From assembly GCF_042652345.1 (NCBI RefSeq), contig NZ_JBHSJJ010000030.1:1-20762 (forward strand): a stretch of 20,762 bases of DNA, read 5' to 3'. A program made the position numbers and the translations under genes. Numbering within the stretch: the stretch's first letter is position 1; each line of letters begins with the position of its first letter. Shown here one piece after another: positions 1 to 11,100 of the stretch. The stretch is from Negadavirga shengliensis (GTDB lineage Bacteria; Bacteroidota; Bacteroidia; Cytophagales; Cyclobacteriaceae). The notes beneath the pieces were generated by a model. The model saw nothing but the letters and a program-made list of their open reading frames with translations. It searched no databases and was not told the DNA's origin.

Positions 1-87
1 GCAAGCCAGGAGTGTCTGGTGGAGTTTTCCAATGATGATCCGGCCACCGGACAAAAAACGATTCTCCAGGAGGGGGCGTTTCAATAA
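1..87 (+). CDS. C-terminal end of an unidentified protein (partial)
   Basis: Frame 1 is open from the first base to a TAA at 85-87, giving 28 residues that end in EGAFQ. The upstream part lies outside the window, so the product cannot be named; the visible tail is polar and shows no motif I recognise. A strong hairpin with a short T run begins 11 bases after the stop, which supports this being a true gene end. Confidence 0.6.
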   Translation, partial: ASQECLVEFSNDDPATGQKTILQEGAFQ

Positions 88-97
88 TGTAGGTATT

Positions 98-128
98 TAT
101 CCAAGGTCTATTGGCCTTGGATATTTTG
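98..128 (+). terminator. Intrinsic terminator after the first gene
   Basis: A perfect 9-bp stem (TATCCAAGG at 98-106 paired with CCTTGGATA at 115-123) closes an 8-base loop and is followed directly by TTTT. It sits 11 bases downstream of the stop codon at 85-87, the classic position for a rho-independent terminator. Confidence 0.75.
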
Positions 129-160
129 GTCTCCGGGTTTCACGGGGGTACTGAAAGTTT

Positions 161-176
161 CACCCCATCCGGGGTG
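161..176. other. Small perfect hairpin, possible second terminator
   Basis: CACCCC (161-166) pairs with GGGGTG (171-176) around the loop ATCC. No T run follows on the plus strand. The right arm overlaps the start of the segment shared with 14206 onward. Confidence 0.35.
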
Positions 177-345
177 GGGGAGATTGTTTTAGCAAACAGG
201 CCGGGAGAGGGTGAAGCAACCTTTCGTTTTTCTGTGCTCCTCAAAGGACCATATGGAGAAATTGAATAAATTCAAGCCATTGATGGGGAATGTTAATGTA
301 TTCCACAGTTTCGTGGTGAACAGTATGTTATGGTTATTGATATGT
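169..345 (-). pseudogene. Decayed copy of the 3' end and downstream flank of the 14328-16154 gene
   Basis: Bases from about 169 to 340 align with about 14206-14370. Over the best part (192-331) I count roughly ten differences. On the minus strand the copy encodes a relic of the type A sorting-domain terminus (LFTTKLW, as in the intact gene), but one extra base in the run near 301 destroys the stop codon that ends the intact gene, and upstream of about 345 the similarity is lost. Both a coding tail and about 100 bases of downstream flank are copied, so this is a DNA duplication rather than a shared protein motif. A 64-residue open frame across it (383 to 189, minus) is not a credible gene. Confidence 0.7.
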
Positions 346-751
346 GTTATATAAATATTATTATATAAAAATAATTTATTCATTGATTAAATATATTAAT
401 AACTGTAATCATCATAAAGAAATTGAATGACAAGGTAATTTTACTATTAACCATAGATAATGGTTAAAACCATATCGGATGAGAATAAGAAATAAATATT
501 CTTTGAAATTGGGTTTTTTGAATGATAATATTTGTAGTTCAAACTAATAAAAACATATTTTATTTTATTAAAGTAGTTTTTTTGAATTAAAAATTTTGAG
601 TTTTAGATTATTATTTACACTTTTAGTCCCTGTTTTCATGGTTGTTGGTTAAAGTTTATGGGAATCCGGCTGAACGGTAGCAATTTGAAGGAATAGAAAA
701 GAGGGATTTGGAATTTTGTACTGATCTTGATATTTGAAAATTTAAAAACTA
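346..751. other. AT-rich non-coding spacer
   Basis: About 400 bases with long A/T runs and no credible reading frame on either strand. It separates the gene relic at 169-345 from the cysC pseudogene. The only candidate signal is a weak promoter at its 3' end. Confidence 0.6.
707..736 (+). promoter_or_regulatory. Weak Bacteroidota-type promoter candidate before the cysC relic
   Basis: TTTG at 707-710 and GATATTTG at 729-736 are separated by 18 bases. The second element matches the Bacteroidota -7 consensus TAnnTTTG except at the first base. The GTG start at 752 follows 15 bases later. This is pattern matching in AT-rich DNA and is only suggestive. Confidence 0.25.
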
Positions 752-1343
752 GTGAGGATTAAACCATTTTCTTCATTTAGCCATGCAGTCAACTTTTTTG
801 AACTGGCACAATTACCTCACCAAAAATCATTTTTGGTCTGGTTTACCGGATTGCCAGGGTCGGGAAAAACCACGCTTGTCCAAGTGAGAGAAAAGGCTCT
901 TGTTGAGACAGGGTACAATAATTATTTGTTGGATGGAGACAAGGTCAGGGCCGGATTGAACAAGGATTCGACTTCAGCCCAGGGGATCGGATTGAAAACC
1001 TGTGTAGGGCAGGAGAGGTGGCAAGACTCATGCTGGATGCAGGCTTGGTGGTTATTGTTGTATCTATATCTCCTTTCCAAAAAGCGCGTGAAATGATTAA
1101 GGAGACGGTGGGTGCAGAGAATTTTTTGGACATATCTCTAAACTGCCGTTTAACGGTCTTTAAAAAAGGGATGTGAAAGAACTATATAGAAAAGCCAAAG
1201 AAGGTAGCCTCATAAAATTTGCCGGAATAGATTCATCTTATGAACCTCCTTCTTGCCCCGACCTTGTTTTGAATACAGCGACTGAAAATGCGGCAATATC
1301 ACTCAACAAAATTATTTTCTACATACAAAACAAACTTCTATAA
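752..1343 (+). pseudogene. cysC: Adenylylsulfate (APS) kinase, frameshifted
   Basis: APS kinase phosphorylates adenylylsulfate to PAPS, the sulfate donor for sulfotransferases. From a GTG at 752 the first frame gives a Walker A loop (GLPGSGKTT) in the family context WFTGLPGSGKTT, then LLDGD and VRAGLNKD. One base is missing near 968, after which the frame continues as DRIENL, GEVARLML and SPFQKAREM up to about 1165. A second base is missing in the A run near 1160-1166, after which the last frame gives KRDVKELYRKAKEG, FAGIDSSYEPP and a normal end at TAA 1341-1343. All family blocks are present in order and only two single-base deletions break them, so inactivation is recent or the deletions are sequencing errors. 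The stop abuts the next ATG with no gap, as in an operon with the sulfotransferase that would use its product. Confidence 0.85.
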
Positions 1344-2168
1344 ATGTCGCGGTTTCATTTTATTTCCGGACTTCCCAGATCAGGATCCACCCTGCTTTCA
1401 GGTATAATTACCCAAAATCCGGAATTTCATGCAGGCATGAGCAGCCCCGTTGGCTCACTCATCAATGGAATGTTGGAACAAATTGGGGCCGGAAGTGAAT
1501 TTTATTCCTTTTTTGATGAAGATAAGCGCAAACATATTTGCAGGGCAATATTTAATTCCTATTACACATCCGAACTGAGCAAGCGAACTATTTTTGATAC
1601 CAATAGGATGTGGACGGCCCGTTTGCACCAACTCTCAGAACTGTATGAGGATTTTAAGGTGATCTGCTGTGTACGGAACCCAGCCTGGATTATGGACAGT
1701 TTTGAGAAAATTTACAGGAAAAACCCCTTTGATTATAGCAAAATGTATGGGCCTGGTACCAGGCCGACTGTCTATTCCCGTTGTGAGAGTATGGTGAACG
1801 GAGGGATTGTAGGTGCCTCGTGGACGGCATTGAAAGAGGCTTTTTATGGAGAATTCTCAGACAGGCTTTTATTGGTGGATTATGACCTGCTGGCGCAGCA
1901 TCCCCAAAGGTCCATGGAACTCATCTATCGGTTTATCGGTGAAGAATATTTTCCCCATGATTTTGACAATGTGGAGTATGCCCATGATGAGTTTGATTAC
2001 ACTTTGGGAGCAAAGGGGCTTCATACGGTACAGCGAAAAGTGGAGTTTAAGCCAAGAAGGTCTATTCTCCCTCCTGATTTATTTGAAAAATACAGTGCCA
2101 TGGCATTTTGGCAGGATACCGCAGGGTCCGCTGCCAGTGTGATCGCACCGAAAAAAGAAAAGAATTAG
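1344..2168 (+). CDS. PAPS-dependent sulfotransferase family protein
   Basis: This 274-residue soluble protein should transfer sulfate from PAPS to an unknown acceptor. The 5'-phosphosulfate-binding loop is at residues 9-18 (GLPRSGSTLL). The 3'-phosphate-binding motif is seen as Arg111 and Ser119 in CVRNPAWIMDS, with the usual eight-residue spacing. There is no signal peptide or membrane segment, so action in the cytoplasm is expected. The length fits compact bacterial Sulfotransfer_3-like enzymes. The ATG at 1344 directly follows the stop of the APS-kinase relic, and the stop lies 20 bases before the giant surface-protein gene, so the three were probably cotranscribed. The acceptor could be an exported glycan, a lipid or the neighbouring adhesin; nothing in the sequence decides. 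Confidence 0.85.
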   Translation: MSRFHFISGLPRSGSTLLSGIITQNPEFHAGMSSPVGSLINGMLEQIGAGSEFYSFFDEDKRKHICRAIFNSYYTSELSKRTIFDTNRMWTARLHQLSELYEDFKVICCVRNPAWIMDSFEKIYRKNPFDYSKMYGPGTRPTVYSRCESMVNGGIVGASWTALKEAFYGEFSDRLLLVDYDLLAQHPQRSMELIYRFIGEEYFPHDFDNVEYAHDEFDYTLGAKGLHTVQRKVEFKPRRSILPPDLFEKYSAMAFWQDTAGSAASVIAPKKEKN

Positions 2169-2188
2169 CCAGAGAGAAATACGACTAT

Positions 2189-5100
2189 ATGAAACAAGAT
2201 ATACTTAAAAAGCTGGGAACCGCCTGTTTGCATATGGCACTTTCCATGAATGCCCTTTCAGCAGTAGGGGCCTCCTCATCCTATTACCGGACCAGGAAGG
2301 GAACATACGGGAGCGGAAAGACCCATTATATTTCCGATCCTAATCTAAAACCTCTTTCCACCACCACATTTTCCAATCGAACTGTGGGAACCCGCCAATT
2401 GGAGACGAGGGAATCCGGATTCCATTTCAAAAAAGGGGACAGGGTAAAAGAACTCGTATTGGTGGACCATAGCGTCCAAAACAAGCAGGTATTTTTTAAA
2501 CAGGCCCGTCCTGGGCTGGAAGTAGTGGAGATCAAGCCCGGAAAGGACGGTCTGGGTGCCCTTGTTTCAATCCTGCAAGAATATTCACACCTGGATGCGG
2601 TACATATCGTATCGCATGCCCGTTCAGGTGCCCTTCAGGTCGGCGGGCATGTTCTTGACCAAAAGGTCTTGGAAAACAATGTGGCCGCATTTGCCACCAT
2701 CAACAACGCTATACGTGAAGGTGGTGATTTGATGCTTTATGGATGTGAGATAGGCAAGGGCAAAGAAGGTGAGGATTTTCTTGAAATCATTCAAAACAAT
2801 ACCCATGTGGACATCGCTGCTTCCGAGGATAAAACTGGAAACGAAATTGATGGAGGCAATTGGGAGCTGGAAATCCAAAAAGGAGATATAGAAGCAAGAC
2901 CACTGCCGGAGTCCATTGCGATGAATGATTTTACGGGGACTTTGCAATGGTCTGGGACTATTGAATTTAGCGAAGTTAAAGCGTGTGGAGATGCTTATGG
3001 AGGAGCTGGATTTGATGCTGAATTTTGGACAAGTGGAAATCAGGAGTATGCACTTGTTGTTGACGGGCTCAATCAAGGTACTGATTGCTACTACCATTCC
3101 GGGGTAGCCGCTACACATGTGGATGAAACCTCTGTTACATTGAGGTTTTCAAATGGTGAAGTATTTGATCCCCAATCAATAAGTGTTCGAAATTGGCATA
3201 GCAATGCGCATACCTTCAACTTTACGAGTGACAAAGGAGATAGTAAGAGTATTTTTTTTGGAAATGATGAAACAAAAACTGTAGACTTATCAGACTTTGC
3301 CAATGATATATCTTCTTTAACAATTTCTTCGGATAAAGTTTATGTTGTATTAGACGATTTTGAAGTAACGAATTTAGGCGGCAGCAGTGACACCCAGGCA
3401 CCCATATTTCAAAACAGCACTCCATCGGTTTCTGGTATTACAACCACAGGAGCAACACTAACTGTTCGTTTGGATGAAATTGGTACGGCTTATTATGTGG
3501 TAGTACCTGATGGTGCTGGGGCACCTGGTTCTGCCCAAGTGAAAGCCGGCCAGGACAGCGGCGGTGGCGCGGCCTTCAAAAGCGGAAGCATTAATGTGAG
3601 TTCCGCAAGTCAGGATTTCAATGAGGTCATTACAGGTTTGAATCCTGGTACTTCCTACGACATTTATGTCGTGGCAGAAGATGATGAAGGCAGTCCCAAC
3701 TTGCAAGCTAGTCCAACAAAGGTGGACATCACAACTGCGGTTGCTTTAAGTTCATCACCTACCCTTACATTTACATCCAGCAGTACCTCAATTACCACAG
3801 ATGATATTGCAAGTGACGGCCAGGGTGGTGCTCTGGAAATTAGTGATATCGATATCGATGTTTTCAACATTTCCGACACGAACGGTACTTTGCATGCCTT
3901 TTTGGACTGGAAAAACAATACGTTTTTAACGAGTAACGACGGTAGCCTCTCTGGCCTAACCGACCCTAATACCGGCTCCAAGGGAATGTCGATAAAGTCG
4001 TCCGATGGCAGCGAATTTAAGCTGATCCAATTTAAATATTATAACTGGGGAGAAACTTCGTCCTTCACCAACACCATAGTCGGTTACCGGGATGGTGGAC
4101 AGGTAGCCACTACTACCTTTGACGGTTATGACAGCGGTTACCTGCCTCAAATTGTAACGCTGAGCTCAGCTTTCTCCAACGTGGACGAAGTACGTTTCTA
4201 TATCAGTGCCGGCGGGTATGAAGGTAGCCAGGCCTATACCAACCATACAATTAACGATATTCAGGTCTCTTCACCGGTTGCTGTTGACACCGACGCCACC
4301 CTCACCGCAGCTGCTGGTGTTGTGGAACCGGTTTCCTTGTCCAGTACCGATGATACTGTGGGAGAAGCAGTGGATGTATTTGACTTTACCATCAGTGACG
4401 GGGGAGGTGGTGACGGCCTGGCCACAACGGTTTCCCAAATTGAGGTGAACGTATCGGGTACCTCTACTGATGTCGAACGAAGCCAGATTACTTGGAGATT
4501 AAATGGCCCGGATGCCTCAAACGTTACCGGTACTTATAATGCGGGAACCAATAAAATCACTTTTTCCGGTCTGAGCATATCCGTAGCTGATGGTGGCAAT
4601 GAAACTTACACGATTAATGCCTATTTCAACGACAATACCGGTCTGACGGAAGACCATACCATTATTTTGTCCGTCAGTGGCGATACCGACCTGACAGTGG
4701 GAGGGAGCGGAACGCAAATGGCCTCTAGCCAGTCTGCAGTTACCAACGGTTCGGGCACCACAATTGATATCGTAGCCACACAACTGGTCTTTACCACTCA
4801 ACCCGCCGGATCGGTATCGGGTATTGCTTTGACCACTCAACCTGTGGTTTCGGCACAAGATGCATTTGGCAACACCGATGTGGATTTTACCGAAACAGTC
4901 ACTTTAACTGAAGCCAGTCCCGGTACACTCAGCAATAATACGCAGGCGGCTACTAACGGTGTGGCTACCTTTACCAACCTGGTTTATACGGCCACAGCCG
5001 ACCAGGAAAGCTTTACGCTAACCGCTAATGATCAGGACGGAGTAGGCAGTGATCTGCCAACTGTAAGTGCCAATGCGGTGACTTCCGATGTAGTGGCCAC

Positions 5101-8100
5101 CAAACTTCTGTTTACCACACAGCCTGTGCCAACCACCGTTAATAGCGGGGCCACAACCAACTTCAGCACCGTGCCGGTGGTGAGCGCCGTGGACGCCAAT
5201 AACACCGTCGATACCGGCTACAGCACGGGTATTGTTCTGTCCGAAGTCAATGGGGCTGGCAGCGCCACCATGAGCGCCACCGGCGATACCGACGGCGACG
5301 GCACCACTGTGACGATTACACCGAGCAGTGGTGTATCGACCTTTACAGGCATGCAGATTACTTACACGGCCTCCGGCAGCAGCAGTGAAACCTTTAACCT
5401 GCGGGCCTCATCGGGCGGATTGATCACGGCGGAGAGCGACCAGCTGACCGCCCTTGTCAACGACCCGCCCGTCTTTGCCAACCTCAATGGCGACAACGTC
5501 GCCTGGTCCGGTATCGGCAACACCGTCACCCTGGATTCCGGCGGTGATGCCACGGTCAGTGATACCGAATTGGATGCACTGAACGGAGGCAACGGCGACT
5601 ATTCCGGCGGCTCGCTGACGGTGCAGCGGTCTGGAGGCGGGGTTACCAGCGATGTCTTCGGCTTTGATACCAGCGGTGCCTTATTCACAGTCAGCGGTGC
5701 CAACCTGCAAGACGGCGGCCAGACCTTCGCCACCTTTACCAACACGAATGGTGTGTTGACGATCAGCTTTACCAGTTCGGGTACCACGGCCACCACCGCC
5801 TTGGCCTCCGATGTGCTGCAACGCATCACCTACCGTAACGATACACCGGCTGGTGATGCCACGGTTCGTTTCACGCTGAGTGATGGCACCGGCACAGATA
5901 CCGCCGATGTGACCGTGACCTCTGACAACATTTATATTACCGAGACCACTGATACCAATACCATAGACGTCACCAATGGCGTGAGCTTCAGTGAAGCCAT
6001 TGCCATCGCTGCGGCGGATGGCACGGGCACCCAGACCCTGATTTTGGCCAGCAGCTTAGCAGGCCAGACCGTTTCGGCTACCTCGGCCACGAGCCTTAGC
6101 GAAAGCCTGACGTTGGATATGGACTTGGCTTCCGGGGTGACAATATCAGGCGGCTCCCTGACACTCGGCGGCGGCGTTACCTTAACGCTCGATAACGGCA
6201 GCGGCGATACCGCCACCATCAGCACCGTCTTTGCCGGTACCGGCTCACTCGCCAAAACGGGCGACGGCACCATAACTCTCACCGGCTCACAGACCTACAG
6301 CGGTACCACGACCCTAACCAGTGGTACCCTGAGCGTTGCTGCTGACAGCAACCTGGGTAGTGGCACGGTAACACTCGACGGCGGCACCCTGCAAGTCACT
6401 GGCAGCGGAGTCACGGTAGACAACGCCGTCAGCTTCGACAACGGCGGAGGTACTGTTAGTAATGCCAATGACATTACGCTTTCAGGTTTATTCTCGGGCA
6501 GCGGCACCTTGACCAAGACCGGCACCGGCCAACTGACCTTATCCAATTCTGGCAACGAAGCCAGTTTCAGTGGCAACATCACCGTTACGGCGGGCACCCT
6601 CTATGTGGAAGATGACGACTTTCTGTCCTCCGGCACCATCACCCTGGACGGTGGTACCCTGGCGGCTTTTGGTACCCTTAACACCTCGGACACCATCGAC
6701 AACGACCTCGTACTCGGTACCAGCGGCGGCACTATCGGGGTTTCCGGTGGAGGAGGTACTTACACCCTGATCCTATCCGGTGTTATCTCTGGCTCGGGTA
6801 GTCTGACCAAGACTTTGCCATCCAGATTAGAATTGAGCGGCGCCAACACTTACAGTGGCAGCACCACCATCCAAACTGGCCAAATCATTATAGCCAGTGA
6901 CAGTAACCTGGGTTCGGGCAACCTGATCATGTCGGGCGGTACTCTTTCCGTCACAGGTGCTGGCGTTACCATCGATAACAACCTGAACATGTCCGGCAGT
7001 GGTACCCTCAATAACGCGAACGATATTTCCTGGTCAGGCGTGATCAGTGGCTCCGGTAGCCTTACCAAGACCGGCTCCGGTACCCTGACCTTGTCCGGTA
7101 CCCAGACGCATAGCGGGGCGACCATCGTCTCAGCAGGTGCTATCAGCATTTCTGGAGACAGCAATCTTGGTTCCGGTACCTTGACGCTGAATGGCGGCAG
7201 CCTGACCGTGACGGGTTCTGGCGTGACTATCGACAACGCCATCAGTCTGGGGGCGGGCCATGGCACGGTGACGAATGCCAACGCCGTGTTGCTGTCCGGC
7301 GTGATCAGTGGATCGGGCAATTTGACCAAAGCAGGAGCTGGTACCCTGACGCTCTCCGGCACCAATACCTACAGCGGTTCCACTGCGCTTTCGGCGGGCC
7401 AGTTAACCGTCAGTGGCAGCCTGGCCGGCGCGGTTACCGCCGCTACCGGCACGACTTTGGAAAGCGCCGGTACTATCAGCGGTTTGGTCACCATCAATAG
7501 TGGCGCCACCCTGCAAACAGGCGGCTCACCCGGCACCCTGACTCTGGGCGATGGCCTGACCCTGAATTCCGGCGGCACCCTGGTGGCAAGAATCAACGGT
7601 ACCACGGCCGGTTCCCAATATGATCAGTACAACGTGACCGGGACGGTAACGCTCGGCGGCACCCTGAGTGTGACCGGTAGCCATACCGGTAGTGGTGGTG
7701 AAAACTTCGTAATTATTAACAACGACAGCAACGATGCGGTCAGCGGTGCCTTTAACGGCCTGATGGAAGGCGATGAATCCACGACGCTAAATAGTATCCC
7801 CCTTGCGGTCAGCTACCTGGGCAGTACGGGCAACGACGTCGTGCTCTCAGTGGTAGGGCCTGAAGTGACCGACGGCAACATATCCATCTCCGGGGCCAGT
7901 GGCACTGGCGGTGCTTATAGGATCGGCGATACCGTTACCGCCACTTGGAATAACACCGGAGGAGGCGATAATAATGCCGATATTACCGGCGTAACGGTTG
8001 ATTTCTCTGCCTTTGGCGGAGGCGCGGCCGTCGTTGCGAGCAATAGCGGCAATACCTGGACAGCCACCTATACGATTGTCCCCGGAGCCATCGACGGTAC

Positions 8101-11100
8101 TGACCTGAACGTATCGGTGACCGCGACCAACAGCAATAGCATTTCCACCACTACAGCAGACACTTCCAATGCAACGGTTGACAATGTTGCCCCCACAGTG
8201 ACTGACAGTAATATCAGTATCAGTGGTGCCACGGGTACAGGCGGAACATTCAAGATAGGCGATACGGTAACCGTCACTTGGAACAATACGGCCGGAGGGG
8301 ATAACAACAGTGATGTGATCAGTAGCGCGACGGCTGACTTCTCCGCCTTTGGCGGGGGGGCAGCCGTTGTCGCAAGCAATAGCAGCGGAACTTGGACGGC
8401 TACTTATACGCTTGTGGCAGGGGCAATAGAGGGTACCAATCTTAATGTGTCGATTACTGCTACAGACAATGCAGGCAATTCCACCACTACAGCGGATACT
8501 TCCAATGCGACGGTCGATACCCTGGCGCCAAGCGTTTTGTCGGTAACTTCGTCCACTGCAGACGGCAGTTACAAAGCAGGTGATTTGATTTCCGTGCAGG
8601 TGGTGTTCGACCAGAACATCACGGTCACCGGTACACCACAACTGGAATTGGAGACTGGCGATAACGACCGCAGCGTTGATTACGCTTCCGGCTCCGGTAC
8701 CAGTACATTGACCTTCAGCTACACGGTACAGGCAGGTGATATCACATCTAACCTGGATTACACCGGCACCGGCGCATTGAGTTTGAACGGTGGTATCATC
8801 GCGGATGATGCCGGCAATACGGCCAGTCTGACCCTGGCCAGCCCCGGTGCGGCCAATTCCCTGGGCAACAACAAAGCGCTGGAGATCGATGGCATCCCGC
8901 CGACCGTGACCAGCGTCAGCGTGCCGGCAAACAGTACCTATGTGGCGGGCGAGAATCTGGATTTCACGGTCAACTTCGATGAGAACGTGATGGTGAATAC
9001 AGGGGGCGGTACACCACGCATCTCCTTGACTATCGGATCGACTACACGCTATGCGGACTACCTGTCAGGATCCGGTGCCAGTGCGGTGGTGTTCCGCTAT
9101 ACGGTACAAACCGGCGATCTGGACAGTGACGGCATTGCATTAGGCGCCCATGTTGATGCCAACGGCGGCACCTTGAAAGACGCTCCGGGCAACGATGCCA
9201 CCCTGACGCTCAACAGTGTCGGCAGCACCGCATCGGTATTTGTAGACGCGGTCGTACCAAGTATTAGCAGTGTCAGCGTACCTGCCAATGGCACCTATGT
9301 GGCCAATGACAACCTGGATTTCACGGTCAATTTCGATGACAACGTGACGGTGAACACCGGAGGCGGTACACCTCGCATCCCGCTGACCATCGGCTCGACC
9401 ACAGGCTATGCGGAGTACCTGTCCGGCTCGGGCACCAGTGCGGTGGCGTTCCGCTATACGGTGCAAACCGGCGACCTGGACAGTGACGGCATTGCGGTAG
9501 GCGGCAGCGTGGATGCCAACGGCGGCACCTTGAAAGACGCCTCGGGCAACGATGCCACCCTGACGCTCAACAGTGTCGGCAGCACCGCATTGGTATTTGT
9601 AGACGCGGTTGCACCAAGTATTAGCAGTGTCAGCGTACCTGCCAATGGCACCTATGTGGCCAATGACAACCTGGATTTCACGGTCAATTTCGATGACAAC
9701 GTGACGGTGAACACGGGAGGCGGTACACCTCGTATCGCGCTGACCATCGGCTCGACCACAGGCTATGCGGATTACCTGTCCGGCTCGGGCACCAGTGCGG
9801 TGGCGTTCCGCTATACGGTGCAAACCGGCGACCTGGACATTGATGGCATTGCGGTAGGCGGCAGCGTGGATGCCAACGGCGGTACCTTGAGGGACGCCTC
9901 GGGCAACGATGCCAGCCTGATGCTCAATAGTGTTGGCAGCACCGCATCGGTGCTCGTAGATGCGGTTGTACCAATAGTTACTGATGACAACATCAGTATC
10001 AGTGGCGCGACAGGCACTGCTGGAATATTCAAAATAGGGGATACGGTTACGGCGACCTGGAACAATACCACAGGTGGTGATAACAACGCTGACATTGCCG
10101 GCGTCACCGTCGACTTCTCCGAATTTGGCGGGGGGGCAGCCGTTATCGCAAGCAATAGCAGCGGAACTTGGACGGCCACTTATACGATTGTGGCAGGAGC
10201 AATAGCGTCAACCAACTTAAATATATCAATTACTGTCACAGACAATGCAGGTAATTCCACCACTACGGCGGACACCTCCAATGCATCAGTGGACAACGCT
10301 TCTCCCACCATTGATGGCGTGAGCATTGACCAGGATATCATCAATGCAGGAAACCAGTTTGCTTTAAGTTTTGCACTGGATAATGCAGAAATAGGTGTTG
10401 TCGTTAATTACGCTATCACAAGTGACGGTGGTGGTACTTCAGTTACGGGTTCTGCTAATGGTACCCAGCCAAACCAGACCATTTCAGGAATAGACGTAAG
10501 TGATTTGTCAGATGGCACTTTGACGCTGACTATAACGCTTACAGATGGGGTAGGTAATGAATCCGGTCCTAAAACAGATACAGTAGTAAAAGATACGCAA
10601 GAACCGGAAATTACAAATGTGACGGTTCCGGTATCAGCTACCTACACAGTTGGAGATGTGTTTTCCTTTACTGTAAATACAAGTAAAAATGTCACAGTAA
10701 ATACAGGAGGAGGTACCCCTTATTTGGAATTGACCATAGGCGGAAAGACAGGTGTGGCAAACTATCTGGCTGGTTCGGGTACCGGTGCACTGGTATTTTC
10801 TTACGAGGTTCAAACAGGAGATATTGATTTGGATGGTATTGACCTTGGAGTTGCCGTGATTGCGGATGGCGGAACACTAAGGGATGGTTCAGGTAATAAC
10901 TTAAACCTTACACTCAACTCAATAGGGAGCACAGCAGGTGTTTTAATAGATGCATTAGCTCCAACTGTACAAGGTTTTTCCCCAGCTGATCTAGCCACGG
11001 ATATCGTCCTTCAGCCTACACTTTCCCTGACATTTGATGAGGAAGTCGCTTTAGGAAGTTCAGGGGTTTTGGTCCTGTACGATGGAGGAACTGTATTAAA

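Noticed and set aside
189..383. 64-residue minus-strand open frame
   Set aside because: It is a read-through of the decayed 3' end of a T9SS gene into its flank; no start signal or intact domain.
752..1096. Intact 114-residue P-loop protein
   Set aside because: After about residue 72 the sequence stops resembling APS kinase, while the correct motifs continue in the next frame, so it is a frameshifted fragment.
2108..2188. Longer start for the giant adhesin
   Set aside because: It would overlap the sulfotransferase and place 27 polar residues before the signal peptide; ATG 2189 starts directly at the signal peptide.
7847..8641. 264-residue minus-strand open frame and similar minus frames across 5300-10200
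   Set aside because: They lie opposite the GC-rich repeats of the adhesin, mirror its repeat structure and show no domain; they are shadows of the real gene.
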